Source: an uncultured Kordiimonas sp. (GTDB lineage: Bacteria > Pseudomonadota > Alphaproteobacteria > Sphingomonadales > Kordiimonadaceae). From it: a DNA stretch of 64,000 bases. Below the pieces are notes generated by a model that saw only the letters and a list, made by a program, of their open reading frames with translations, did no database searches and was not told the origin of the DNA. Below, one piece after another: positions 46,626-56,859 of the stretch (its first letter is position 1; the number at the start of each line of letters is the position of its first letter). Position numbers and translations under genes: made by a program. The stretch is from contig CANNEK010000004.1 of assembly GCA_947503625.1 (NCBI GenBank), forward strand, positions 352,046 to 416,045. The letters run 5' to 3'.

Positions 46626-48602
46626 CTAGATGTCCAGAGCTTCAAGGTCGGTTTCATTGTCGCGAATAAACTCGAAACGCTTCTCCGGTTTTTTGCCCAT
46701 CAAGTTGTCAACGAGGGTATTTACAATAGCCCTGTCGCCGTACTCTGGCGGCAATGTTACTCGCAGCAACGTGCGGTTTGCCCGCGCCATGGTCGTTTCT
46801 TTCAACTGGGCAGGAGGCATTTCACCGAGACCTTTAAAACGGCTGATTTCTATGTTGGTTTTGCCTTTGAATTCAGTGGCCATCAATTCGTCTTTATGGT
46901 CATCGTCCCGGGCGTAGAAAACTGTCCCACCTTTAGCCAGCCGGAAAAGAGGTGGCTGGGCGAGATAAAGGCGTCCTTCCCGAACCAGGCCTGGCATTTC
47001 CTGAAAGAAGAATGTCATCAGGAGCGTCGCGATGTGAGCGCCGTCCACATCCGCATCGGTCATTATCACGACTTTTTCGTAGCGTAAGGCGTCACCATCG
47101 TAATGATCGCGCGTACCACATCCAAGAGCCTGAATCAGATCTCGTATTTCCTGATTTGCTGCAATTTTGTCACGAGTGGCCGATGCCACGTTCAGAATTT
47201 TACCTCTGATGGGAAGAATTGCCTGAGTTTTTCGGTCGCGGGCCTGTTTTGCCGAACCGCCCGCACTATCCCCTTCCACAATGTAGATTTCTGTTCCATC
47301 TGCTTCATCACTGGAGCAGTCAGTGAGTTTGCCGGGTAGTCTCAGTTTTCTCTTGCTGACAGCTGTCTTACGCTGGATTTCCTTTTCCTGGCGTCGGCGC
47401 AATCTGTCCTCAAGCCGCTCCAGAGCCCATGTCAATAGGCTATTGGCACGTTCGGGTTGATCTGCCAGCCAGTGATCAAAGGCATCTCGAACAGCATTTT
47501 CGGTCAGGCGTTGCGCTTCCGCAGTAGAAAGCTTGTCTTTGGTTTGCCCCTGAAATTGGGGATCGCGTATGAAAACCGACAGCATCGAGCACGATGCGCC
47601 GCATACATCGTCAAGGGTAAGACCACTGGCCTTCTTACTGCCAGCGAGGTCTGCATGAGCCTTCAGTCCACGCAACAGTGCGCTACGAAGGCCGGTTTCG
47701 TGAGTGCCGCCCTGGGGCGTCGGGATCGTATTGCAGTAGCTGTTTGAAAAACCGTCCCCAAACTCAGGCCAATGAATAGCCCATTCCACACGGCCCTGAT
47801 CTTCGGGGAAATTTACCAGTCCCGAGAACGGTTCTTCAGTAACACACGCACGCTTTTTCATTGTATCCGCGAGATGATCCGCCAAACCACCCGGAAAGTG
47901 CAGTGTCGCTTCTGTCGGTGTTGGGTCGCCATCCGTGATTAATTCTACTGGGCATTTGAAGCGAATTTCAACGCCGCGAAACAGATACGCTTTGGACCGC
48001 GCCATTGCATATACACGGGAAGGCTTCAGTTTCAGTTTGGTGCCAAAAATCTCATGATCAGGTAAAAATGTTACCTTGGTGCCGCGACGGTTGGCAACAG
48101 ATCCCATGTCTTCAAGTGGCGCTATCGAATGGCCCCGGGAAAAACTCTGCCGGTAAAGTTTTTTGTCACGTGCTACTTCAACAGAAAGCCACTCCGAAAG
48201 GGCGTTAACAACAGAAACCCCAACACCGTGCAGTCCACCAGATGTTGCATAGGCATCCGAGGAGAATTTGCCGCCGGAATGCAGGGTTGTAAGAATAACT
48301 TCAAGGGCTGACTTCTTCGGAAACTTTGGATGAGGGTCGATCGGAATACCGCGTCCGTTATCACTGACAGATAACGAGCCATCTTCATGCATGCTGACAT
48401 TTATACGGCTTGCATGGCCCGCCACGGCTTCATCCATTGAGTTGTCGAGAACTTCGGCAACCAGATGATGAAGAGCACGTTCGTCGGTGCCCCCAATATA
48501 CATGCCTGGTCTTTGGCGGACCGGTTCAAGGCCCTCCAGAACTTCGATGTCTTTTGCGGAATAATCAGTCTTGGTCTGCGAAACTTCAAACAGGTCGCTC
48601 AT
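46626..48602 (-). CDS. parE: DNA topoisomerase IV subunit B
   Basis: ATPase subunit of the chromosome-decatenating type II topoisomerase. GHKL ATPase motifs (EVLDNSMDEAVAG, DNGRGIP, GGLHGVGVSVVNALS), TOPRIM EGDSAGGSAKQARDRK and DADVDGAHI, and QALGCGTRDHYDGDAL, which with the 658-residue length separates ParE from GyrB. ATG 48602 starts MSDLFEV; the longer ATG 48614 adds only four residues. It is alone on its strand, divergent from the small unknown gene at 48836. Confidence 0.94.
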   Translation of the reverse strand: MSDLFEVSQTKTDYSAKDIEVLEGLEPVRQRPGMYIGGTDERALHHLVAEVLDNSMDEAVAGHASRINVSMHEDGSLSVSDNGRGIPIDPHPKFPKKSALEVILTTLHSGGKFSSDAYATSGGLHGVGVSVVNALSEWLSVEVARDKKLYRQSFSRGHSIAPLEDMGSVANRRGTKVTFLPDHEIFGTKLKLKPSRVYAMARSKAYLFRGVEIRFKCPVELITDGDPTPTEATLHFPGGLADHLADTMKKRACVTEEPFSGLVNFPEDQGRVEWAIHWPEFGDGFSNSYCNTIPTPQGGTHETGLRSALLRGLKAHADLAGSKKASGLTLDDVCGASCSMLSVFIRDPQFQGQTKDKLSTAEAQRLTENAVRDAFDHWLADQPERANSLLTWALERLEDRLRRRQEKEIQRKTAVSKRKLRLPGKLTDCSSDEADGTEIYIVEGDSAGGSAKQARDRKTQAILPIRGKILNVASATRDKIAANQEIRDLIQALGCGTRDHYDGDALRYEKVVIMTDADVDGAHIATLLMTFFFQEMPGLVREGRLYLAQPPLFRLAKGGTVFYARDDDHKDELMATEFKGKTNIEISRFKGLGEMPPAQLKETTMARANRTLLRVTLPPEYGDRAIVNTLVDNLMGKKPEKRFEFIRDNETDLEALDI

Positions 48603-48835
48603 AACCCCACCCATACTATTAACAAACCACTGGTAGCCCGCGCTTATGCTGCCGTCAAGGTTCCGCGACAGTTTGGTTGGATTTTCCGGGGGTTACAACA
48701 TGTTGTGTTGTTTTGTTAGGTTTATTGCTATATTTTGTGTTAGGTAAATGGGATATCATACTACAACGCAACTGCGTTAATCTTTAGATAAGATTGATCG
48801 AATAGAGTTGTTGTGGGGTTGGAAAGGTACAGGAA

Positions 48836-49120
48836 ATGGCGCATTCGCTGGCTACAGGACTCTGGCATAAAGTAACCAATTCGTTTAACGGTCGCAGCGG
48901 AAGCGAGCAAACCTTTACTGAAAACAACACACCGGCAGTTGGCGATCGATACAGCCAAACTGCTCGTGATGGATCAGTTTGGGTAGTTCAGAATGTGGTT
49001 AGTGTTGCTTCAAGCCGTTATCCGCTGGTTCGTTTGACCAGAGAAAATCATCCAGACCTTATGAAGATTGTTTCAGTGTCGACACTTGCAGACCAAGGTG
49101 AGTTCAGGCGCGCGCATTGA
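48836..49120 (+). CDS. Small conserved-looking protein of unknown function
   Basis: A 94-residue protein not recognised. The N-terminal half is Ser/Asn/Thr-rich with GDRYSQTARDGSVWVVQNVVSV, and the second half reads PLVRLTRENHPDLMKIVSVSTLADQGEFRRA. Strand-rich segments of this type occur in small proteins of other alphaproteobacteria. AAAGGTACAGGAA precedes ATG 48836. It is divergent from parE, with 233 bases between them holding palindrome ACAACATGTTGT (48695-48706). Confidence 0.5.
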   Translation: MAHSLATGLWHKVTNSFNGRSGSEQTFTENNTPAVGDRYSQTARDGSVWVVQNVVSVASSRYPLVRLTRENHPDLMKIVSVSTLADQGEFRRAH

Positions 49121-49327
49121 TTCGATTTGCCTGATTTAGCGGCACCGGTATCGCTCGTTGGCTCGTCTTTGAGGCTGTTACCTGAATTTTCATAGTGACG
49201 ATTATACCGTTGATCCAGTTTTTGACGCGGTTCACCCTTACAGCTCTAAACACCCGCCAGAATTCGCCGCAGCATCCCCTAATCCTCCTGACCCAAACAC
49301 GGGAGGTCTGAACCACGAAGACTAAAA

Positions 49328-49361
49328 AAACCTCGGGAATTACCCCCCGGGGTTTTTCTGT
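49328..49361 (-). terminator. Terminator of the LytTR regulator gene
   Basis: On the minus strand AAACCCCGGG pairs with CCCGAGGTTT (one G-T pair) around an eight-base loop, then a run of seven T. The 207 bases between this and the 94-residue gene hold no supported gene. Confidence 0.85.
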
Positions 49362-49366
49362 GAATA

Positions 49367-50068
49367 TCAAGTGTCGATGGTTTTGCTAATTAAGGTTCCT
49401 TTGTATGCCCGGCCAATTGGAACTGGCCCTACACAGGTTGATATCTGGTTTCCCGATATTTTCTCGACGTAATCCATATTTACGATATGCGACTTCTGGA
49501 CACGAACAAACCTGTCTTTGGGCAGTTTTTCCAACCACGACTGCAGTGTTCCCAAAACATAGTAGCGAGTGTCTTTTGTGTTAATGTTTAAAAAGTTCCC
49601 ATCCGAGGAGATATGGACAAGACTGTTAGTATCGAGCCTGATAAAATTTCCATCCACTTTGATAAATAACGATCTGTTTTCGATCCCCGGATGTTCATCG
49701 CGCATCAATCTCGGTGGAGTATTTATCTTCGATACTGCTCTGCAGAAGCGTTCGAAAGAAAAAGGCTTTAGCAAATAGTCGACGACATTCAGGTCGAATC
49801 CCTCAATGGCGTGCTCTGAGTAAGCGGTTGTGACAATTACGTTGGGCGGGTTTGTTAGTATTCTCAAAAAAGCGAAACCATCCATTTTGGGCATATGGAC
49901 GTCTAAAAATATTAAATCTACAGCTTCTTTTTGTAACAGCTTCATCGCTTCTGTCGCGCTGCCACAAATGCCAACGATTTTTAAGTGGTCAAGCTGGGAA
50001 ATATATGTTTCCAGAACTCTTTGCGCAGGGGCTTGGTCCTCAACAATCAAACAACGTATCTCAGTCAT
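49367..50068 (-). CDS. LytTR-family response regulator
   Basis: A 233-residue regulator: receiver domain with EDQ acidic cluster, phospho-acceptor Asp in LIFLDVHMPKMDGF, TTAYSEHA and KPFSFERF, then a C-terminal LytTR DNA-binding domain (ISSDGNFLNI, FVRVQKSHIVNMDYVEKI, PIGRAYKG). It overlaps the sensor gene by eight bases and lies downstream of it, so the two form one unit. LytTR regulators control surface, autolysis or competence-type genes; the target here is unknown. Confidence 0.9.
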   Translation of the reverse strand: MTEIRCLIVEDQAPAQRVLETYISQLDHLKIVGICGSATEAMKLLQKEAVDLIFLDVHMPKMDGFAFLRILTNPPNVIVTTAYSEHAIEGFDLNVVDYLLKPFSFERFCRAVSKINTPPRLMRDEHPGIENRSLFIKVDGNFIRLDTNSLVHISSDGNFLNINTKDTRYYVLGTLQSWLEKLPKDRFVRVQKSHIVNMDYVEKISGNQISTCVGPVPIGRAYKGTLISKTIDT

Positions 50069-51155
50069 GGTTTTGCCGGGGGAAAATTGCTGTTGAACGA
50101 GCGAGAGGCATTTTGAGGTTTAGCTCGAAAACGCTGGTAGAGATATTCTCTTTCAGAGAGAACTTGTTACCACACAGTAGTTCAAGGCGATGCCGTACGT
50201 TTGCAATACCCAGACCTTTTTCCTTAACGCTATCGCTGTCTGCTCTTTTATCTTCGTCAAATGTGTTGCGGGTCCTAAGCGTTAGATCCTGGTCACTAAT
50301 TCCGATCTCAACTTCAATCTTTATCCCCTTATCCTGAGTGTCCAGGCTGTGCTTGAAGCAATTCTCCACCAACGTAATCAGGATAAAAGGAGGAATGAAC
50401 TTTCCGGTTGCCGAGCCCAGTATCGAGAACGCCTGTGTTCCTCGCCCTTCCAAACTCATCTCCTGAAGTTTCAGGTAGTTTTCCAACGCGTGTAATTCTC
50501 GTTCCAGGGATACATTGTCATCGCCACATTCATAGAGGGTATAACGAAGTAACTCTGAAAGCCTGAGCAGCATATCCGGAGCGACTTCCGAGTGGGTAAT
50601 CGAAAGTGAATAGATATTGTTTAGGGCGTTGAAAAGAATATGAGGGTTAATTTGTGATCGCAGGAATTTGAGTTCGCTTTTTACTTTCTCCTGCTCTGTG
50701 GCAATTAGCTTCTGCTGCATCTCTTCTCGATAATCCCAGGCGAGTTTTACAAAGAACATCAGCCCAAGAAGTGGTAATGCATCAAGCGCCGCTACATGAG
50801 CCCATGCGAAACTCCAGTAGTGTTTATCTTTTATGCTATCTGAGAACAGGGGCTTTAAAACGCTTCCTTCAAGAACGGCAAAGGCCATAAACGAAAGCAC
50901 GAGAAATAGGGAAAACCTGAAATACTGACGTGTCTGATAATATCGAGGCAGAAGATAGTAGAGGACGAATACAACCAACAGGCCCCGATTGATGGAGTAT
51001 ACAATCTCATTCAAGTGAAGGTGAGGGTATTCAAGTTCACCGGGGTGGAGGTAGGCGGGCTCTTTGGAGAAGGCTATTAGCACAACGGACAAGACCCATA
51101 TTATCCCCAGAATCAGCTTGTCGCTAACCTGATACTTTTGGGTTTCGCCGTTCAT
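50061..51155 (-). CDS. LytS/YehU-type membrane histidine kinase
   Basis: A 364-residue sensor with four hydrophobic segments in its first ~155 residues (starting LILGIIWVLSVVLIAF), a short coiled segment with KSELKFLRSQINPHILFNALNNI as the His_kinase phospho-site region, and an ATPase domain with ITLVENCFKHS and GLGIANVRHRL. It has no PAS or periplasmic sensor domain, so the signal probably enters through the membrane bundle. It overlaps the LytTR gene. Confidence 0.88.
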   Translation of the reverse strand: MNGETQKYQVSDKLILGIIWVLSVVLIAFSKEPAYLHPGELEYPHLHLNEIVYSINRGLLVVFVLYYLLPRYYQTRQYFRFSLFLVLSFMAFAVLEGSVLKPLFSDSIKDKHYWSFAWAHVAALDALPLLGLMFFVKLAWDYREEMQQKLIATEQEKVKSELKFLRSQINPHILFNALNNIYSLSITHSEVAPDMLLRLSELLRYTLYECGDDNVSLERELHALENYLKLQEMSLEGRGTQAFSILGSATGKFIPPFILITLVENCFKHSLDTQDKGIKIEVEIGISDQDLTLRTRNTFDEDKRADSDSVKEKGLGIANVRHRLELLCGNKFSLKENISTSVFELNLKMPLARSTAIFPRQNHD

Positions 51156-51304
51156 ATGTCCATAACCCTGAAATTTGCTTCGACGCGCTTAGAGAATCGA
51201 TTAACCCACATTTAGGAATTTCATCCAAACAACAATATATGAACTGCAGAAAATAGACTATAAACGACACAAAGTACCAGCTGAAGGGCGCTGCAGAGTA
51301 AGCG

Positions 51305-51841
51305 TCAATCGAATAATTTGTCGATTTCTTCCTGGGACTGAACATCTTCTTGGTGAGCTTCGGGTAGACTTGCTTCAATAACGGATTCAGTCTTACCATG
51401 AATCACCTGATTAAGGCTCATGAGGTGATTTTGAAGAATCTCGATACGATCCCGAATAAGGGTCTGGGCGGCTGGTGACATTCCGCGTTCAACAACATTA
51501 ACAGCAATGAGACCGTTCAAGGTCGCTTGGATAATTGATTGCATTTCCCGGCAAACGTCTTCGAAAGGTTGGCGAAATTGTGCTGGTGCCAATTCATAGG
51601 CCTTTATAGCGAGATCCTTCGCCTGAAAGCCGCTTTCTTCAAAATGCTGACAATATGTTTTGGGTGACCATTCAACAGCCTCCTCAATCAGCTCGGGCAT
51701 ATCTGGTATCATTTCCATCAGCATGACTATTTCGTTGAAATGATTGAGATAGTCGGTCGCCAGGAAACTGTCCGGATTAATATTTGCTGGTGCAAGCTTC
51801 GGCTGAATGGCCAATTGTTCGCTTGTGTAGTCGACTTGCAT
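51305..51841 (-). CDS. Helical protein with a CheY-target-like C-terminal motif
   Basis: A 178-residue, mostly helical protein I cannot name. Conserved-looking stretches are DYLNHFNEIVMLMEMIPDMPEL, WSPKTYCQHFEESGF, AYELAPAQFRQPFEDV and a long helix before LIRDRIEILQNHLMSLNQV. The last residues read SQEEIDKLFD, close to the CheY-binding start of FliM (LSQxEIDALL) and to the C-terminus of CheZ. No chemotaxis gene is adjacent; the LytS gene follows on the same strand after 149 bases. ATG 51841 was preferred over ATG 51901. Confidence 0.55.
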   Translation of the reverse strand: MQVDYTSEQLAIQPKLAPANINPDSFLATDYLNHFNEIVMLMEMIPDMPELIEEAVEWSPKTYCQHFEESGFQAKDLAIKAYELAPAQFRQPFEDVCREMQSIIQATLNGLIAVNVVERGMSPAAQTLIRDRIEILQNHLMSLNQVIHGKTESVIEASLPEAHQEDVQSQEEIDKLFD

Positions 51842-52033
51842 GGTAGCGCGTCCCGTTAGCCGGTGTTTATTATTCAAGACCCCGACTGTGATGCTAGACA
51901 ACAGCCATTGCTAAAAAGTAAACAGCGCGGGAAATTTATAAAATGGCAAATGCATATATTGAAAATTGTCATTTGATCCCGATAGTGGTCTAAAAGTAAC
52001 TGCTTTCGATTTAAGCAGTGGCTGCAGGTAGGT

Positions 52034-52795
52034 ATGGATCAGGGACATTCTAAAAATGAGGAAGAAGTCCTGGTATCAGTTGTGGCGGTTTTTTATCAAG
52101 CCTTTGACAAAGCGAATGAAACACTCTCCAGTATTGTTCCCCACCTGGACAAGGACGTTGAGCTCATCGTTGTTGATGGGGGGTCTACCGATGGTACTGT
52201 TAAAATAATTAACGAGTATTCCTGCCATATTTCCTCATGGATATCACAGCCTGACAAGGGAGCCTATGATGCCATGAACAAAGCTGTAAAGATGTGCAGA
52301 GGTCGTTTTGTTTTGCATATTAATGAGGGCGACAGACTTCTAGCAATTCCCAAACAATTTCTTTTGACATCTCCGGAACATGTGGCTTGTGCATCATTTC
52401 CTGTGGCGTTGAGCAATGGTCGGCTCTTTAAACCGTCCTTTGGTCCAAAGCTAAATTTCAAAAACACGCTTCATCATCAGGGTACATTTTATCGTCGAAG
52501 TTTGCTTGGGAATATGGACATCAGCTATCCGGTTTTTGCGGATTTCGATTTTAATCTTCTTCTAAAGAAAACAGGTGCAACCGTTTTTTTGGGCTCTAAA
52601 GTCGTTGCTTTCCATGAACTTGGTGGACTTTCAGGCACTGAAGGATCGGAGAGAGAGTGGCTTGAAATAGTGCGTCGACACGGTGGCGGTTTTTGGGTGT
52701 TTGCTCTTCGATGCTACAGGGCTTTCTACCGTATCAGACGAAAAATCAGAGGCGCCTCAGGTTCGATGCCGCAAATAAAAAAGGCTCCCGAGTAG
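52034..52795 (+). CDS. Family 2 glycosyltransferase
   Basis: A 253-residue GT-A glycosyltransferase: VSVVAVFYQ, VDGGSTDGT, SQPDKGAYDAMNKA (nucleotide-sugar region of this subgroup) and INEGD in place of the usual DxD. A basic C-terminus with RIRRKIRG. Similar enzymes add hexoses to surface polysaccharides. It is alone, with no polymer genes near, and its codon use is more AT-rich than the core genes around it. Its stop codon lies in the loop of the terminator hairpin. Confidence 0.85.
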   Translation: MDQGHSKNEEEVLVSVVAVFYQAFDKANETLSSIVPHLDKDVELIVVDGGSTDGTVKIINEYSCHISSWISQPDKGAYDAMNKAVKMCRGRFVLHINEGDRLLAIPKQFLLTSPEHVACASFPVALSNGRLFKPSFGPKLNFKNTLHHQGTFYRRSLLGNMDISYPVFADFDFNLLLKKTGATVFLGSKVVAFHELGGLSGTEGSEREWLEIVRRHGGGFWVFALRCYRAFYRIRRKIRGASGSMPQIKKAPE

Positions 52796-52804
52796 GAGCC
52801 TTTC
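52778..52804. terminator. Shared terminator hairpin between the glycosyltransferase gene and glnA
   Basis: Arms AAAAGGCTCC and GGAGCCTTT with a six-base loop holding the TAG stop of the glycosyltransferase. The minus-strand T run (TTTTTTATTT) is the stronger, so it mainly ends glnA. Confidence 0.88.
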
Positions 52805-52829
52805 AAATGTTTTTGATAAGGAACGCCGC

Positions 52830-54254
52830 TTAAGCGCTGTAATACATGTCGAACTCTATCGGATGCGGTGTAAGTTCCAGATTAGCGACTTCTTCCCATT
52901 TCAGCTCGAGATAGGCATCGATCTGATCGTCTGAGAATACATCACCGCGCTTCAGGAACTCGCGGTCCGCGTCCAGTGCATCGAGGGCTTCACGCAATGA
53001 CCCTGCGACTGTTGGAACGCCCTTTAGTTCTTCGGGGGGCAGGGCATACAAATCTTTATCCATTGCATCACCAGGGTGAATTTTGTTTTCAATCCCGTCA
53101 AGGCCCGCCATCAACATTGCTGCAAATGCGTAATAAGGGTTGGCTAGCGCATCCGGGAAACGAACCTCGACCCGCTTCGCGTTGGGGCTGGCAGTATAGG
53201 GGATGCGGCAGGAAGCCGACCTGTTGCGACTGGAGTAGGCCAGAAGAACCGGCGCTTCAAAACCTGGCGTCAAGCGTTTATAGCTATTGGTGGTAGGGTT
53301 GGTGAAAGCATTGATTGCCTTGGCATGCTTGATAATACCACCGATGTAATAGAGCGCCGTTTCCGAAAGATCAGCATAACCACCGCCTGCGAAGGTAGGG
53401 TTGCCTTCCTTCCAGATAGACATGTGGGTGTGCATGCCTGATCCGTTATCTTCTGCAACCGGTTTAGGCATGAAGGTAGCAGTTTTGCCATACGTGTGGG
53501 CAACCTGATGGACCGCGTATTTGTAGACCTGCACATGATCGGCTGTTGACGTGAGGGTATCATAAGTAATGCCCAGCTCATGCTGGCTTGCAGCCACCTC
53601 GTGATGGTGTTTGTCCATTGAAAGACCCATTTCTTTCATGACTTTCACCATTTCGCCGCGCAAATCCACACAGCTATCAACAGGAGCAACCGGGAAGTAA
53701 CCGCCTTTGGCACGCGGCCGGTGTGCATAGTTTCCGTCGCTGTATTCCTTAGCGGTATTATACGGGCCCTCAACGTCGTCGATTTCGTACATTGCGCCAC
53801 GATATCCGACATTGAATTTTACATCGTCAAATACAAAGAACTCGGGTTCAGGACCGAAATATGCGGTGTCGCCTACGCCGGAAAACTTAAGGTAAGCCTC
53901 AGCTTTCTTGGCAGTTGAGCGGGGGTCGCGACCGTAAGGTTGGCCGGTAGATGGCTCGAGGATGTCACAGAAAAGCACAATAGTTACATCAGCTGTAAAA
54001 GGATCAAGTGTCGCGGAGCTTAAGTCCGGCATCAAAATCATATCCGACTCGTTAATGGCTTTCCAGCCAGCGATAGATGAACCGTCGAACATGATTCCAT
54101 CCGTCAACATATCCTCGTCCACAACGTCTGCGCACATGGTCAGGTGTTGCCATTTTCCTTTCGGGTCCGTGAAGCGCATGTCGACCCATTCTGCGCCGGT
54201 TTCTTTTACCAGCTCCAGAAATGTATCAATGTTTAAGTCTTTATACTTTGGCAT
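52830..54254 (-). CDS. glnA: Glutamine synthetase type I
   Basis: Main ammonium-assimilating enzyme, 474 residues from ATG 54254. GSI motifs: [53 protein letters not shown] and [14 protein letters not shown] loop (DNGSGMHTH). The adenylylation loop [11 protein letters not shown] carries Tyr 403. GGGAAC lies 8 bases upstream; a longer frame to 54413 would overlap glnB. It follows glnB by 55 bases, the usual alphaproteobacterial nitrogen pair. Confidence 0.96.
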   Translation of the reverse strand: MPKYKDLNIDTFLELVKETGAEWVDMRFTDPKGKWQHLTMCADVVDEDMLTDGIMFDGSSIAGWKAINESDMILMPDLSSATLDPFTADVTIVLFCDILEPSTGQPYGRDPRSTAKKAEAYLKFSGVGDTAYFGPEPEFFVFDDVKFNVGYRGAMYEIDDVEGPYNTAKEYSDGNYAHRPRAKGGYFPVAPVDSCVDLRGEMVKVMKEMGLSMDKHHHEVAASQHELGITYDTLTSTADHVQVYKYAVHQVAHTYGKTATFMPKPVAEDNGSGMHTHMSIWKEGNPTFAGGGYADLSETALYYIGGIIKHAKAINAFTNPTTNSYKRLTPGFEAPVLLAYSSRNRSASCRIPYTASPNAKRVEVRFPDALANPYYAFAAMLMAGLDGIENKIHPGDAMDKDLYALPPEELKGVPTVAGSLREALDALDADREFLKRGDVFSDDQIDAYLELKWEEVANLELTPHPIEFDMYYSA

Positions 54255-54309
54255 AGAAATGTTCCCTGTTTTTAATCTCGTGCGACATTGGCGTTTGCGC
54301 CGCGAGCCG

Positions 54310-54756
<447 letters not shown>

Positions 54757-54911
54757 TTATTTTTCGGTCAGCAACTGCGCAAAAAATAGGCAATTGACTG
54801 TTTCCTCACCATCATTTGGATGCCGGAACAGGATAAATGTTTCAAAAATCCGATAATCACGCTTGACGAGCCAATCACTGTCGGAATAAAACGGCGCACC
54901 TTCAGATGTGT

Positions 54912-54989
54912 GGCGGGTGTAGCTCAGTAGGTTAGAGCGCCAGCTTGTGGTGCTGGATGTCGCCGGTTCGAATCCGGTCACTCGCCCCA
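54912..54989 (+). tRNA. tRNA-His (anticodon GTG)
   Basis: Extra G at -1 (54912) faces discriminator C73, diagnostic of tRNA-His. Acceptor GCGGGTG/CACTCGC, anticodon stem CCAGC/GCTGG around TTGTGGT, T arm GCCGG-TTCGAAT-CCGGT; CCA encoded. The next gene begins 137 bases later; this stretch holds its GGGGGGAA site. Confidence 0.97.
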
Positions 54990-55125
54990 TTTGAAATTTT
55001 TTTTCAGATTGCCCCTTTCGAGGCTTTTTTCTTTTGATAAACTGCGCGGATTCTTCAGTGAGTTGGTAAAGCGGTATTCCGCTGGACAAATCAGTGGCGA
55101 GACTGGACCTTGTTCGGGGGGAACT

Positions 55126-56625
55126 GTGGCAGTTAACGCAAAAAAAAATACGCACCTGCTTTTATCGGCACAGCAATCGCGTGACCTAGACGCAGCGGCG
55201 ATCAAGTCGGGTGTCAGTGGCAACAGCCTTATGGAGACTGCGGGCCACGCAGTTGCTGATGTGATTACCGATTATATCGGAACACCCCTTGAGGCTGGTG
55301 GAACCGTTATCATTTTATGTGGGCCGGGCAACAACGGCGGGGACGGTTTTGTTGTCGCGAGGCATTTAGATGAGTGGGGTTATCCTGTATCACTTCGCTG
55401 CTCGGTCTTGCCCAGCAAGTTGAAGGGAGATGCCAAAACTGCTGCATCCAAATGGCGAGGCGCGGTGGAACCGATGTCTTCATCGGGCTTTGAAGACGCT
55501 GCCGTAATCGTAGATTGTCTGTTCGGAACCGGTATTAACAAACCCATTGAGGGGGAACTGGCAGACATCATAAACGCCGCGAATAGGTCTGAAGCGTTCA
55601 TTTTGGCGGTGGACATGCCCTCGGGACTGTGCACAGACACAGGTAGGCCGCTTGGCGTGTGTATTGAGGCTGGTGCGACAGTAACATTTAACTTTAAAAA
55701 ACCAGGACATGCTATTGTTCCTGGGCGCTATTTATGTGGCGGGAATTCGAATATTCACACCGTGGATATTGGCGTGCCTGACAAGATCCTGTCCACTGTA
55801 ACATCATCCGAATCCGAGAACTTGCCGACGCTTTGGGGGAGCGATTTTCCATTCTCCGGTCCACAGACGCATAAGTATGGCCGCGGACACATGCTTGTTT
55901 TGGGGGGGAAGGAACCAACGCTCGGAGCGTCCCGGCTTGCAAGTTTGGCGGGCCTGAGAGTTGGTGCGGGACTGGTCACATTGGCGGCTCCCAGTGAGAC
56001 CTATCCAGTGCAAGCTTCCGCATTGATGGACATTATGGTTCGCCGGTTCGACAGCGCATTCGGTTTTATTGGCATCGTGAACGACCCCAGAATAAAAGCG
56101 GTGTTGGTTGGACCCGGAGCCGGGCGCGGTGAAAAGACGGTTGAACTTGTGAAACAGGTCGGGGGCAAAAATAAAGCGCTTGTGCTGGATGCTGATGCTT
56201 TGGCGAGCTTGGTCGGACGGTCTGATATTATCACGGAGTTGAAGTCGCCAGAGGTGGTGTTAACACCACATGAGGGCGAATTCTCCAAATTGTTTCCGGA
56301 CCTGCCTTACAGTGAAGATAGAGTGGCGGCTGTTCGCGCCGCCGCCAAGCGTACAAATACTGTTGTTGTATTAAAGGGAGTTTCGACAATAGTAGCTTGC
56401 CCTGATGGCAGGGCTTGTATCGCGACCAACGCTCCTTCGTGGTTGTCTGTCGGAGGTACAGGGGATGTTCTGTCTGGCCTCATATGTGGGCTGATAACCC
56501 AGGGGATGCCGTCGTTTGAGGCCGCTTCAGCTGGCGTCTGGCTTCATGGCGAGGCTGGCTTGGTGGCGGGCAGGGGTCTGATAGCGTCAGACTTGCTGGA
56601 CGTTATCCCGAGAGTGCTGCCCTAG
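55126..56625 (+). CDS. nnr: Bifunctional NAD(P)HX epimerase/dehydratase
   Basis: Repairs hydrated NAD(P)H. The N-terminal YjeF_N epimerase has CGPGNNGGDGFVVARHL and VDCLFGTGINKPIEG; the C-terminal ADP-dependent dehydratase has HKYGRGHMLVLGG, VLTPHEGEFSKLF, VVLKG and SVGGTGDVLSGL. GTG 55126 gives 499 residues, the family length, and GGGGGGAA lies just upstream; the frame runs further upstream to 54991 with no family match, next to tRNA-His. Confidence 0.92.
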   Translation: MAVNAKKNTHLLLSAQQSRDLDAAAIKSGVSGNSLMETAGHAVADVITDYIGTPLEAGGTVIILCGPGNNGGDGFVVARHLDEWGYPVSLRCSVLPSKLKGDAKTAASKWRGAVEPMSSSGFEDAAVIVDCLFGTGINKPIEGELADIINAANRSEAFILAVDMPSGLCTDTGRPLGVCIEAGATVTFNFKKPGHAIVPGRYLCGGNSNIHTVDIGVPDKILSTVTSSESENLPTLWGSDFPFSGPQTHKYGRGHMLVLGGKEPTLGASRLASLAGLRVGAGLVTLAAPSETYPVQASALMDIMVRRFDSAFGFIGIVNDPRIKAVLVGPGAGRGEKTVELVKQVGGKNKALVLDADALASLVGRSDIITELKSPEVVLTPHEGEFSKLFPDLPYSEDRVAAVRAAAKRTNTVVVLKGVSTIVACPDGRACIATNAPSWLSVGGTGDVLSGLICGLITQGMPSFEAASAGVWLHGEAGLVAGRGLIASDLLDVIPRVLP

Positions 56626-56859
56626 ACCCCTATAACGCTTGAGATACGGTCACAAAAGCCTATCGGGTTCGATGACAGCAGAAGATTCCAATTTCGTGGC
56701 ATAAAATACTTGTGCTCTGCCGCGCGCCTGCTATAAGCGCGTCCAAACGGCGACACGCGTCATTATGTAGCGCGCGGGCGCTGCTGTGGCTTTGACCACT
56801 TGTATTACATAGATATCGTGTCAAAACACTTGGTTTTCTGGCAAAATATCGTTTGGTTT

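Noticed and set aside
49104..49370. 88-residue minus-strand frame between the small gene and the LytTR gene
   Set aside because: It runs through the LytTR terminator hairpin and into both neighbours, and its composition is not protein-like.
54991..55125. N-terminal extension of the NAD(P)HX repair enzyme starting next to tRNA-His
   Set aside because: No family match in those 45 residues; GTG 55126 has a near-perfect ribosome binding site.
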